The notes under the pieces were generated by a model, which saw nothing but the letters and a program-made list of their open reading frames with translations, had not been told where the DNA came from and ran no database searches. Of a DNA stretch of 64,000 nt, positions 26,101-33,950 are shown one piece after another. Every line of letters begins with the position of its first letter. The stretch's first letter is position 1. The stretch is from Pedobacter hiemivivus (GTDB lineage Bacteria; Bacteroidota; Bacteroidia; Sphingobacteriales; Sphingobacteriaceae), in contig NZ_SJSM01000001.1 of NCBI RefSeq assembly GCF_004331685.1, forward strand, positions 182,994-246,993, given 5' to 3'. The position numbers and the translations under genes were made by a program.

Positions 26101-27544
26101 GCTTAGGCCAGTAATTATGACCGCTGCAGTGGCTTCATTGGGCTTTTTACCAATGGCACTATCAGGTGGTGCAGGTGCTGAGGTGCAAAAACCATTGGCT
26201 ACAGTAGTAATTGGTGGTTTACTTTCTGCAACACTGCTCACCTTATTTGTACTGCCTTGTCTATACATATTGGTTACAGACCGTAAAAAGAACTTAACTA
26301 TGCCTACAAAACCATTAGCCATAATCCTTTTGATTTTTGCGGGATTAGGATTTACAGGTTCCGCTAAAGCACAACAATTGCCCATCTCAGCGGATACAGC
26401 TGTTGCACTTGCGCTAAAAAACAACCTGCAATTAAAGTCATCCGGATTGGCAGTCGACCAGTCGAAGGCCATGCAAAAAACTGCTTTTGATCCCGGAAAA
26501 ACTGCTTTCAGTGTTTCTCAGGATCCTACTGGTGGTGGTAGCAATGACAACTCCATTTCAGTTTCTCAAAGCTTTGCCTGGCCTGGATTTTATAAAAACC
26601 AGAAAAAAGTATTGACTGGGCAAACTGGCTTAATGGAGAAAACAGGTAATTACACCAAATCGGAAATTACCCGTGACACCAGATTAGCCTATTATAACCT
26701 GCTTTACAGCATCAATACTTTAAAAGTGCTGGAATTGCAGGACAGCATCTACCGAAATTTCATTAAAAAATCAGAACTTAGGTACAAAGTAGGTGAAACA
26801 TCTAACCTGGAGCTGATTACGGCAAGGAACAAATATCAGGAAGTGCAAGCCTTAAAAAAGGCAGCCGAGACAGACCTAGCCATCCAGCAGTTAAACCTTC
26901 AGCAATTGCTAAATTTAAAAACAACCATCAGTCCTGCTGAAAAAGTGCTTCCGGTACTTGCCTTAACTGAAACTGGAACAAATGGAACGGACAATAGTCC
27001 GCTGATTGATGTGTACCAACAACAAATAGCAGTAGCTAAGGCCAAAATTGATTTGGAACGTTCTCGTGCGATGCCAGATCTTACGCTTAGTTATGCACAA
27101 CAATTTCTAATTAAATCTTTCAATCCTGCAAATATTGATCGTAGCTACACCCCAGGAACCCGTATCGCAGGTATTCAATTGGGTATTGCTGTACCCATAT
27201 TCAATGGTGCCGGCCGTGCCAGGGTAAACAACGAGAAGATTGCAGTACAAATTGCAGAAACGGATTACCAGCGCATACAAAACCAGTTGGCAGTGCAATA
27301 CCAGCAAGAGCTTCAAAATTATGCCCAGCATAAAAGTATAGCAGATTACTTTACTTCCGGCGGCTTAAAGCAAGCCGATGAGCAGCTGCGCATTGCACAG
27401 GTATCTTACGATCTGGGAGAGATTGGTTACATTGAGTTTATCCAGAATATGGCCCTAGCCGTACAAAGTAAGCTCAATTATCTTCAAACTGTTAGCCAGT
27501 TGAACCAATCAGTTATTCAATTACAATTTTTAAAAGGGAACTAA
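23177..27544 (+). CDS. czcA: CzcA-type heavy-metal RND pump fused to a CzcC/TolC-like outer-membrane channel
   Basis: A 1455-residue fusion. Residues about 1-1035 are an HME-RND proton antiporter with 12 membrane helices and two large periplasmic loops. The proton-relay/metal signature is IDFGLIVDGAVIIVE with Asp400, Asp406 and Glu413, the pattern of the Co/Zn/Cd/Ni class rather than the CusA class. Residues about 1042-1455 are a TolC/CzcC-like channel protomer. This part starts at an internal Met1042 (26300) with a complete signal-peptide look, TKPLAIILLIFAGLGFTGSAKAQ. Long coiled helices such as TSNLELITARNKYQEVQALKKA follow. Fusions of this kind are known in Bacteroidetes. CzcB lies four bases downstream. 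Confidence 0.93.
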   Translation: MFNKIILFSIKNKLAIGIMTLALVIWGIYSLTRLPIDAVPDITNNQVQIISQAPSLGAQEVEQFITAPIELSMANIPNVIEKRSISRSGISVITIVFEDDTDIYWARQQVAAQLKEAESIIPDGMVEPTLAPITTGLGEIYQYVLHTKKGYENKYTATDLRTLQDWVVRTQLAGTKGVAEVSGWGGYVKQYEIALDNEKLNANNVTISQIYDALKNNNENTGGSYIEQQSNAYTIRGIGQVKSLDDIEKIVVKNVGGVPVLIRDIGTVQYGTATRYGAVTRNGTGEVVAGITLMLKGKNFNQVISNVKERITQIQKTLPEGVVIEPYIDRTELVGRSISTVQKNLIEGALIVIFVLLLLLGNWRAGLIVASVIPLSMLFAFSMMRLFGVSGNLMSLGAIDFGLIVDGAVIIVEAIIFRLTESNLFKSTPRLTQQQMDKEVFTASSKIRASATFGEIIILIVYLPLLSLVGIEGKMFKPMAETVVFAIVGAFILSLTYVPMVSALFLSKNTEHKRNISDKIMDFFKRVYKPLLERALGFKKLVVAIAIVCFGFTLWVFSNMGGEFLPQLEEGDLAVEIAMAQGTSLTQVVETFSKAEKILKDKFPEVKQVVTRIGSAEIPTDPMPIERGDMMVAMLPKEEWTSAKTKEEMSEKMEEALSILPGVSVELTQPMQMRFNELMTGVRQDVAIKIYGEDLDVLVEEANKVSKLIAPVAGVSEPFVEQLTGLPQVLVTYDRDKIAQYGLTISDINSILKTAFAGNVAGVVFEGEKRFDMVVRLQRDLRENISNIENLYIPLPSDNKVPLNQVAKVELKEAPAQISREDGKRRIYVGFNVKGRDVERTVAEIQQILESKLKLPSGYYITYGGQFQNLKEAKDRLSVAVPVAMLLILALLYFTFRSFTQTILIFTAVPLSAIGGVFALLLRGMPFSISAGVGFIALFGVAVLNGIVLISYFNQLKEEGVTDVYKRVIQGTAVRLRPVIMTAAVASLGFLPMALSGGAGAEVQKPLATVVIGGLLSATLLTLFVLPCLYILVTDRKKNLTMPTKPLAIILLIFAGLGFTGSAKAQQLPISADTAVALALKNNLQLKSSGLAVDQSKAMQKTAFDPGKTAFSVSQDPTGGGSNDNSISVSQSFAWPGFYKNQKKVLTGQTGLMEKTGNYTKSEITRDTRLAYYNLLYSINTLKVLELQDSIYRNFIKKSELRYKVGETSNLELITARNKYQEVQALKKAAETDLAIQQLNLQQLLNLKTTISPAEKVLPVLALTETGTNGTDNSPLIDVYQQQIAVAKAKIDLERSRAMPDLTLSYAQQFLIKSFNPANIDRSYTPGTRIAGIQLGIAVPIFNGAGRARVNNEKIAVQIAETDYQRIQNQLAVQYQQELQNYAQHKSIADYFTSGGLKQADEQLRIAQVSYDLGEIGYIEFIQNMALAVQSKLNYLQTVSQLNQSVIQLQFLKGN

Positions 27545-27548
27545 TCAA

Positions 27549-28844
27549 ATGAACGCAACATCATATATCAAAAGAAACATCGCTGTACTCATCTGTTCAG
27601 CATTTATCATGACCGCAATCAATTCTTGCGGTGATACAACAAAGAAAACCGAAGCAACAACAGAAGCAGCACACGATCACGGTGCTGAAGGTCACGAAGA
27701 ACACAGTGAAGCGCTTGAACTGAGTCAGGAGCAAATGAATGCTGTGGGTATTGTAATTGGCAATATCGAACAAAAGAACCTTACGGCGGTAGTAAAAGCA
27801 AGCGGACAATTAGCCGTACCACCACAAAATGCCGCCCAAATCAACGTTCTTACTGGTGGTATCATCAGAAAGATCAATGTAATTGAAGGACAGCGCGTAA
27901 GTAAAGGACAAGTATTGGTGACTATTGAAAACCAAGACTTGATCAGACTTCAACAGGATTATCTGACCGCTAAAAGTGGCTTTAGTTTTATTGAAGCCGA
28001 ATACAACCGTCAGCAACAGCTTAAAGCTGCTGATGCGGGTACAGGAAAAGCGCATCAACAGGCCGAAGCCAATTACAATGCCGAACGCGCCAAACTAAAA
28101 GCTTTGGAACGTCAGCTTCAGCAATACGGTATTTCCATTAGCCGTATTGCATCTGGAAACATCACCTCGCAAGTGCCGGTTACCGCTCCTATCAACGGTA
28201 CAATAGGAAAAATCTCAGCAGAGACAGGATCCTATGCACAACCTGGGGTGTCGATCATGGATATTGTAGACAACTCTAAAATCCATGCTGATCTAATTGT
28301 ATTTGAAAAGGATTTATCCAAGATTAAAGTGGGCCAGAAAGTTGATTTCCGGTTAACCAATCAAAAGAATGAGCAAATTGAGGGGCAAATCTACGGCATC
28401 AATAAATCATTCGAGAATGATAGTAAAGGAGTAGTTGTTCATGCGGTTATCAAAAAACCGGGTGCCAACCTTATCCCAGGAATGTATGTAACCGGTCTTA
28501 TCGGTGTCGGTACTGAAACAACCAGTGCTGTACCGATCGATGCGGTGGTACGATCTGAAGGTAAAGAGTTCATCTTTGTGGTTGATGAAAGCGCCAAAGC
28601 TGCACATGAAGAAGAACATGGTCATACCCATAAAGGAGAAGCAGAAGAAAAACATAAGGAAGAAGATGCAAAAGATCAAAATTCAGTGCATTTCAAAAAA
28701 GTGGAAGTAACTACCGGAGTTTCAGAACAAGGTTATATTCAGATCACTCCTATAGAAAAATTACCTACCGATGTTAAAATAGTCACAAAAGGGGCCTTTT
28801 ATTTGCAGTCAAAATCATCAGGGCCAGCAGAGCATAGCCATTAA
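27549..28844 (+). CDS. czcB: CzcB-type periplasmic adaptor of a heavy-metal efflux pump
   Basis: A 431-residue membrane-fusion protein. The N-terminus is a lipoprotein signal ending AFIMTAINSC. A His-rich stretch follows (HDHGAEGHEEHSE). Then come the beta-barrel/lipoyl/hairpin order: ASGQLAVPPQNAAQINVLTGGIIRKINVIEGQRVSKGQVL (lipoyl half), an alpha-hairpin at about 130-190, the second lipoyl half PVTAPINGTIGKISAETGSYAQPG, and a beta-barrel domain. A second His/Glu-rich insert (EEEHGHTHKGEAEEKHKEE, about 355-375) sits before the membrane-proximal domain and may bind metal. It links the inner-membrane pump to the outer channel. It starts four bases after czcA and ends just before the Fur-family gene. 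Confidence 0.93.
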   Translation: MNATSYIKRNIAVLICSAFIMTAINSCGDTTKKTEATTEAAHDHGAEGHEEHSEALELSQEQMNAVGIVIGNIEQKNLTAVVKASGQLAVPPQNAAQINVLTGGIIRKINVIEGQRVSKGQVLVTIENQDLIRLQQDYLTAKSGFSFIEAEYNRQQQLKAADAGTGKAHQQAEANYNAERAKLKALERQLQQYGISISRIASGNITSQVPVTAPINGTIGKISAETGSYAQPGVSIMDIVDNSKIHADLIVFEKDLSKIKVGQKVDFRLTNQKNEQIEGQIYGINKSFENDSKGVVVHAVIKKPGANLIPGMYVTGLIGVGTETTSAVPIDAVVRSEGKEFIFVVDESAKAAHEEEHGHTHKGEAEEKHKEEDAKDQNSVHFKKVEVTTGVSEQGYIQITPIEKLPTDVKIVTKGAFYLQSKSSGPAEHSH

Positions 28845-28865
28845 TTGAATATTAGCATAAAGCAT

Positions 28866-29288
28866 ATGATAAAGGAAGCGGAAAGCAGACTTAAAGCCAA
28901 GCAAATTAACCCTACCGCCATGCGGTTACTGGTATTAGAGTTTTTAACTAAACAATCTGCAGCTATCAGTTTAAATGATCTTGAAAAAGGCATGGCTCCA
29001 TCCGACCGCATCACCCTATACAGAACGCTAAAAACTTTCGAAGAAAAGGGATTGGTGCATAGTATAGAGGATGGTAGTGGTGCGACCAAGTATGCTTTAT
29101 GCGATGAAGATTGTGATGCTGAAAACCATCACGATCTTCATGTTCATTTTTATTGCAACAACTGCAGGGAAACCTTTTGCCTACCCAACACCAGCATTCC
29201 AGAAATGGCCTTACCTGAAGGCTTTAAACAACAGGAAATGAACCTTATTATTAAAGGCGTTTGTAAAGTTTGCAATAGCATTGCATAA
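28866..29288 (+). CDS. Fur-family metalloregulator (Zur/PerR-like)
   Basis: About 140 residues from the ATG at 28866. A TTG at 28845, directly after the czcB stop, gives seven more residues and cannot be excluded. It shows the Fur fold: winged helix with NPTAMRLLVLEFL, SLNDLEKGMAPSDRITLYRTLKTFEEKGLVHSIE, then a dimerisation domain with HHDLHVHFYC and two structural-zinc pairs CNNC (about 110-113) and CKVC near the C-terminus. It is embedded between czcB and the P1B ATPase gene, so it likely senses the metal these pumps export. Which metal it senses, Zn or another, is not decided by sequence. Confidence 0.88.
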   Translation: MIKEAESRLKAKQINPTAMRLLVLEFLTKQSAAISLNDLEKGMAPSDRITLYRTLKTFEEKGLVHSIEDGSGATKYALCDEDCDAENHHDLHVHFYCNNCRETFCLPNTSIPEMALPEGFKQQEMNLIIKGVCKVCNSIA

Positions 29289-29298
29289 TGTCTTACCT

Positions 29299-29306
29299 TA
29301 CCTTTG
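29299..29306 (+). promoter_or_regulatory. -7 box before the P1B ATPase gene
   Basis: TACCTTTG is a perfect TAnnTTTG box 17 bases ahead of the ATG. The best upstream TTG (29281-29283) is only 15 bases away. It may give the ATPase gene its own promoter within the block. Confidence 0.5.
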
Positions 29307-29323
29307 ATTTATAATTTAAGGTT

Positions 29324-31312
29324 ATGAAAGCATCCGACATAAATTCTGACTGCTGTGCGGCAGAAGAACTCAATCATAAACATCATCACAATAACGACCA
29401 ACAAGCTCATGTTGAGCATAGTGACGACGATGGGCATAACCATGGTGCTGAAGCCCCTCAAAGTTGGACCAGTCACTGGCCACTCCTGACCGCACTTGCG
29501 ATTGTCGTGGTAATGATGGTACTTGAATATGGTTTCCACATCACCTTTAACAACCTCATACAACTGCTCATCTTTATCCCTGCATATTTCCTTGCTGGAT
29601 ATAATGTATTGAATCTTGCCTTTAGAAAAGCCATAAGATTTGATTTCTTTAATGAATTCGTGTTGATGAGTGTAGCCACAATTGGTGCTTTTGCCATCGG
29701 CTCTTATAGTGAAGGTGTAGCCGTAATGGTTTTCTATTCAATAGGCGAATGGTTTCAGGATAGTGCTGTGAGCAATGCCAAAAGAAGCATTAAAGCCCTA
29801 CTCGATATTAGACCCAATGCGGTTGACGTGATCAGAGATGGAAAAGTAATTACTGTTGATCCCGCAGAAGTAGCTATTGACGAGACCATACAGGTAAAAC
29901 CTGGCGAAAAAGTAGCATTGGATGGAATACTGCTATCAGACAAGGCTACTTTCAATACCGCAGCATTAACTGGAGAAAGTAAGCCCGACAACAAAATTAA
30001 AGGTGAAGTTGTGCTGGCGGGAATGATCAATCTAGAACAATTGAGTACCGTTAAGATTAAGGCAGCTTTTAAAGACAGCAAACTAAGCAAAATACTAGAA
30101 ATGGTTCAGGATGCTACTGCTCGAAAGTCACAAACACAGCTATTTATCTCGCGGTTTGCTAAAATATACACTCCTATAGTATTTGCACTGGCTGTTTTAG
30201 TAGTCCTGCTCCCCATGCTCTTTGTTACTGATTATGTTTTTAAAGATTGGTTATACCGAGGCTTGGTATTTTTGGTCATCAGTTGCCCATGTGCACTTGT
30301 AGTCTCCATCCCGCTGGGGTATTTTGGTGGAATTGGTTTAGCCTCAAAAAATGGAATCTTGTTTAAAGGATCAAACTTTTTGGATGTAATGACCAAAGTA
30401 AATACCATAGTGATGGATAAAACCGGTACGCTAACTAAGGGTGTATTTGAGGTTCAAAAAGTGGTGACCAATAATTTCAATGAAAAAGAGTTGATCTCGC
30501 TAACCGCAGCTATTGAGAGTAAATCTACCCACCCTATTGCGCTTGCTGTGGTTAAGTATGCAGGAAAGGTTTCTCATGACATCAAAATCGGACACATAGA
30601 AGAAGTTGCAGGCCATGGTCTTAAAGGAACCATAAACGACAAAGCTATTCTTGCAGGAAATACCAAGCTGCTTACAAAGTTTGGTGTTGATTACGACCAC
30701 AGTATCGACAGTGAAGCAGACACTATTGTAGTGGTTGCCGTTGATGGCAAATATGTAGGTTACATCACTATTGCCGATGAGATTAAAGAGGATGCGAAGC
30801 AGGCCATTACTGATTTGCACCATTTAAACATCCAAACGGTAATGCTTAGCGGGGACAAACAAAGTGTAGTCGACAAAGTGGCTAAACTATTGGGCATAGA
30901 TAATGCCTTTGGAGATCTGTTACCCGAGCATAAAGTTAAAAAAGTAGAAGCCCTTAAAAATGAAGGTAAGCACCTGGCCTTTGTAGGTGACGGTGTGAAT
31001 GATGCCCCAGTTGTAGCCCTTGCAGACGCAGGAATTGCCATGGGAGGTCTAGGAAGTGACGTTACAATAGAAACGGCCGACATTGTCATTCAAAACGATC
31101 AGCCTTCTAAAATTGTAACCGCTATAAGGGTTGGAAAGCTAACCAGAAACATTGTTTGGCAAAATATTGGTTTAGCTATGGGCATCAAAATCATCGTTTT
31201 GATTTTGGGTGCAGGTGGTGTGGCTACCTTATGGGAAGCTGTGATTGCCGATGTTGGCGTAGCCTTATTGGCTATTTTAAATGCAGTGCGTATTCAGCAA
31301 ATGAAGCTGTAA
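29324..31312 (+). CDS. P1B-type Zn/Cd/Pb-exporting ATPase (ZntA/CadA-like)
   Basis: A 662-residue heavy-metal ATPase. The N-terminal 45 residues are Cys/His-rich (SDCCAAEELNHKHHHNN, then DGHNHG) and replace the usual HMA domain, which is absent. Eight membrane helices are predicted. The actuator motif TGES lies at 216-219, the transport site Cys321-Pro-Cys323 in ISCPCALVVSIP, the phosphorylated Asp365 in DKTGT, HP in KSTHPIA and the hinge GDGVNDAP. MGIKIIVL with the late LWEAVIADVGVALLAILNAVR supplies the Lys and Asp of the Zn/Cd/Pb (P1B-2) class. It pumps divalent metal from cytoplasm to periplasm, where the CzcABC complex can take it out. Confidence 0.95.
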   Translation: MKASDINSDCCAAEELNHKHHHNNDQQAHVEHSDDDGHNHGAEAPQSWTSHWPLLTALAIVVVMMVLEYGFHITFNNLIQLLIFIPAYFLAGYNVLNLAFRKAIRFDFFNEFVLMSVATIGAFAIGSYSEGVAVMVFYSIGEWFQDSAVSNAKRSIKALLDIRPNAVDVIRDGKVITVDPAEVAIDETIQVKPGEKVALDGILLSDKATFNTAALTGESKPDNKIKGEVVLAGMINLEQLSTVKIKAAFKDSKLSKILEMVQDATARKSQTQLFISRFAKIYTPIVFALAVLVVLLPMLFVTDYVFKDWLYRGLVFLVISCPCALVVSIPLGYFGGIGLASKNGILFKGSNFLDVMTKVNTIVMDKTGTLTKGVFEVQKVVTNNFNEKELISLTAAIESKSTHPIALAVVKYAGKVSHDIKIGHIEEVAGHGLKGTINDKAILAGNTKLLTKFGVDYDHSIDSEADTIVVVAVDGKYVGYITIADEIKEDAKQAITDLHHLNIQTVMLSGDKQSVVDKVAKLLGIDNAFGDLLPEHKVKKVEALKNEGKHLAFVGDGVNDAPVVALADAGIAMGGLGSDVTIETADIVIQNDQPSKIVTAIRVGKLTRNIVWQNIGLAMGIKIIVLILGAGGVATLWEAVIADVGVALLAILNAVRIQQMKL

Positions 31313-31326
31313 ATGCATTGCCAATT

Positions 31327-31402
31327 GAATTTATAAATCGGCCAATAACACATATTAAAAAATCGGTTTTTATGACGCAATTGCATAAGCAATTATAAAT
31401 TC
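31327..31402. repeat. Long-spaced inverted repeat before the beta-helix protein gene
   Basis: GAATTTATAA (31327-31336) and TTATAAATTC (31393-31402) are exact reverse complements 56 bases apart, the second ending two bases before the ATG at 31405. An inner TTATG/CATAA pair also exists. It may be a regulator site or a leader structure. Confidence 0.4.
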
Positions 31403-31404
31403 CA

Positions 31405-32913
31405 ATGAGAACCAAATCTACTTTAGCTATCTGCATCTTATTTGTTGCAGGATTAACACTTTCCTTCGTAAAGGACAAAATATGGACCTCTAAATTTTTA
31501 ACGGTAAACAAAGATGGTAGCATTACCTATATCCCCGATGAGAAAGGTAATATCATTCCCGATTTTAGTCGTGTAGGCTACTATCATGGTTTAAAAAAAA
31601 TCCCGCAGGTTGGGGTTGTAAAAACAATTTCTCCTGTAAAAGGCGATGCAGGCAGCACCATTCAGCAAGCTATTGATGAAGTATCGGCTATGCCGATAGG
31701 AGCTGACGGTTTTAGAGGTGCAATCCTATTAAAAAAAGGTGATTATGCAATCGCCGGAACCCTCAACATAAAAACTGACGGTATTGTTTTAAGGGGTGAA
31801 GGAAATACGGTTCAAGGTACCAGGCTAATTGCTGCAGGTAAAGGATTACGTTCACTGATCAAGATTAGTGGAAAAGGAAAAATTTCTGAAGTCAGTAGCA
31901 GGGTAAAAATTACGGATGCTTATGTGCCAACAGGCGCAAAATCCTTTCAGGTAGCTTCGTCGAAAGGTTTTAAGGCTGGCGACAGGATCATTGTATATAG
32001 ACCTGGAACTGAAAACTGGATCCATGACCTTCAAATGGATCAAATTGTGGAGAGAAATGGCACTAAACAATGGACACCGGAATCATATAACCTGAGTTAT
32101 GAAAGAGAAATTGTAGCTGTAGATGGCAACAAAATCACGATAGACAATCCTATTGTGATGGCTATGGAAGCGCAATATGGTGCTGGGTTAATTTTTAAAT
32201 ACGAATTTAAAGGCCGTATAAAAGAGGTTGGCATTGAAAACATCTATTTTGAATCTGAATACGCTAATGACACCGATGAAGATCATGGTTGGATTGCAGT
32301 TGATTTTGATCGAATAGAGAATGCCTGGGTAAGTGGTGTAACTTCCCGTTTCTTTGGTTATTCTTGCGTAAGTTTAGGTGGTGATGCTAAAAATGTAACA
32401 GTAAAGGATTCAAAATGTCTGGATGCAAAATCTGTAATTACCGGTGGAAAAAGGTATTCATTTAACAATAGCGGACAGCAAAACCTTTTTATGCACCTGG
32501 AGACTACAGAAGGCCGACATGATTATGTTACGGGTGCCAAAACATGCGGACCCAATGTTTTTTACCATTGCAAATCACGAAATACGCATGCTGATATTGG
32601 TCCCCACCACCGTTGGTCTAGCGGCACTTTATACGACAATATTGACACTGATGGTGAGATTAACGTGCAAGACCGTGGTAACTGGGGAAGTGGTCATGGT
32701 TGGGCTGGTGTTACCCAGGTTGTATGGAATTGTAAGGTTAAAGGTGCTGCTATACAAAATCCATGGGTATCAGGTAAAAACTATGCTGTTGGTGTTCAGG
32801 GACAAAAATTAAAAGGTCGCCTGGAAGGAAAACCTGATGGAGAATGGGAAGGTTTAAATAAAACTGATCTTCAGCCTACCTCCTTATATGAGGCTCAGCT
32901 GAAGGCCAGGTAA
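31405..32913 (+). CDS. Exported beta-helix protein, DUF4955/pectate-lyase-like
   Basis: A 502-residue exported protein. Residues about 1-20 are a signal or anchor helix. The body looks like a right-handed parallel beta-helix of the pectate-lyase/GH28-related kind: GSTIQQAIDEVSAMP and GTLNIKTDGIVLRGEGNTVQGTRLI, then repeated strand-turn rungs, an RHDYVTGAKTCGPNVFYHC segment and a TSLYEAQLKAR end. The tail resembles that of the gene at 36108-37622, which I place in the DUF4955 group from memory. A polysaccharide lyase or hydrolase role is inferred from fold only. It follows the P1B ATPase gene but looks functionally separate, and converges on clpP with two bases between. Confidence 0.7.
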   Translation: MRTKSTLAICILFVAGLTLSFVKDKIWTSKFLTVNKDGSITYIPDEKGNIIPDFSRVGYYHGLKKIPQVGVVKTISPVKGDAGSTIQQAIDEVSAMPIGADGFRGAILLKKGDYAIAGTLNIKTDGIVLRGEGNTVQGTRLIAAGKGLRSLIKISGKGKISEVSSRVKITDAYVPTGAKSFQVASSKGFKAGDRIIVYRPGTENWIHDLQMDQIVERNGTKQWTPESYNLSYEREIVAVDGNKITIDNPIVMAMEAQYGAGLIFKYEFKGRIKEVGIENIYFESEYANDTDEDHGWIAVDFDRIENAWVSGVTSRFFGYSCVSLGGDAKNVTVKDSKCLDAKSVITGGKRYSFNNSGQQNLFMHLETTEGRHDYVTGAKTCGPNVFYHCKSRNTHADIGPHHRWSSGTLYDNIDTDGEINVQDRGNWGSGHGWAGVTQVVWNCKVKGAAIQNPWVSGKNYAVGVQGQKLKGRLEGKPDGEWEGLNKTDLQPTSLYEAQLKAR

Positions 32914-32915
32914 GC

Positions 32916-33596
32916 TTATTTAGACAAAACCTCGTCAATCATTCCAAATTTCTTAGCCTCAGCTGATGACATCCAATAGTCTCGGCTGGCGGCTTCATTG
33001 ATCTTTTCATAAGGCTGTCCACTGTGACGGGCGATAACCTGGTAAAGCTCTTTTTGTACCTGCAATACCTGCTTAATCGATATATCCATATCAGTGGCTG
33101 TCCCCTGCGCTCCGCTTGAAGTTTGATGAATCATCACGCGGGAATGTTGCAAGGCAGAACGCTTTCCAGCCGCACCGGCACAAAGCAATACAGCCCCCAT
33201 AGATAGCGCTATTCCTGTGCAAATCGTGGCCACATCAGGAGCGATAAACTGCATAGTATCGTAAATACCTAAGCCAGCATAAACCGATCCCCCAGGTGAA
33301 TTTACATACAACTGGATATCTTTCTCGGCATCTGTTGACTGCAGAAAGAGCAATTGTGCTTGTATTACATTTGCGTTTCTATCGTCTACAGCCTCCCCCA
33401 TAAAAATGATGCGATCCATCATTAAACGGGAGAATACATCCATCTGCGCAACGTTTAATTGCCGCTCTTCTGTGATGTAAGGGGTCATAGCAATAGGCCC
33501 AACCATAGCCGAACTCCTGGAAATGTAATTGTCTACATACAAACTATTGATGCGGTGATGCTTTACAGCATAATTGCGAAATTCCTTATTTTTCAT
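32916..33596 (-). CDS. clpP: ClpP-family serine protease
   Basis: A 226-residue ClpP subunit with a complete catalytic triad: Ser132 in GIALSMGAV, His157 in RVMIHQ and Asp206 in SRDYWMS. QLYVNSPGGSVYAGLGIYDTM forms the oxyanion-hole region. ClpP forms a 14-mer that degrades proteins fed by ClpX or ClpA-type unfoldases. No clpX adjoins, and the sequence LCAGAAGKRSALQHS looks somewhat divergent, so this is probably a second ClpP rather than the housekeeping clpP-clpX copy. A small GGGCA-N6-TGCCC hairpin (33620-33635) lies in its leader region. Confidence 0.9.
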   Translation of the reverse strand: MKNKEFRNYAVKHHRINSLYVDNYISRSSAMVGPIAMTPYITEERQLNVAQMDVFSRLMMDRIIFMGEAVDDRNANVIQAQLLFLQSTDAEKDIQLYVNSPGGSVYAGLGIYDTMQFIAPDVATICTGIALSMGAVLLCAGAAGKRSALQHSRVMIHQTSSGAQGTATDMDISIKQVLQVQKELYQVIARHSGQPYEKINEAASRDYWMSSAEAKKFGMIDEVLSK

Positions 33597-33680
33597 ATTC
33601 TAATTATTAGATTAAATCAGGGCATAGCATTGCCCTTGCCCATTATCTGGACATTAAACTTGTGATTAAATTAAGATGGT

Positions 33681-33950
33681 TTACTTACTGAAGAACTGTT
33701 GAATCCTCTCCCTAAAAGATAAATGCTCCGGCGCTGTAAATAGCATTTGATGTACCTGCCTGATTTCTTTACGAAGCTGTTCCCTGCCATAGGTTTCAAT
33801 CAAGCGATACGTTTTTTGCTGCCAGTACACGCTTTCCTTAAGATCAGGTTGCAGTATCTGACGGGCCTGCATCAAGACTTTATCCTCTGCATTGGTATTT
33901 CCCAAAAGAAAATCTTCAATTAACTGCAGCTCATTCAAGGATGTCTTCAT
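33681..33950 (-). CDS. Small protein following an ECF sigma gene
   Basis: An 89-residue helical, charged protein, not recognised. It overlaps the end of the ECF sigma gene by 20 bases, so it is translationally coupled to it. The pattern NELQLIEDFLLGNTNAEDKVLMQARQIL resembles the cytosolic N-terminal part of Bacteroidetes anti-sigma proteins (family similarity judged by eye), and no membrane helix follows. A cytoplasmic sigma-binding partner is therefore a reasonable inference. Without a signal-transducing domain, how it would be released is unknown. Confidence 0.55.
   Translation of the reverse strand: MKTSLNELQLIEDFLLGNTNAEDKVLMQARQILQPDLKESVYWQQKTYRLIETYGREQLRKEIRQVHQMLFTAPEHLSFRERIQQFFSK

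Noticed and set aside
24199..26472. Several open frames on the - strand inside czcA
   Set aside because: They are antisense shadows of a clearly conserved RND pump and have no recognisable domain or start context.
33620..33635. GGGCA-N6-TGCCC hairpin as a terminator before clpP
   Set aside because: The stem has only five pairs and no T tract follows, so it is recorded only as a leader hairpin.
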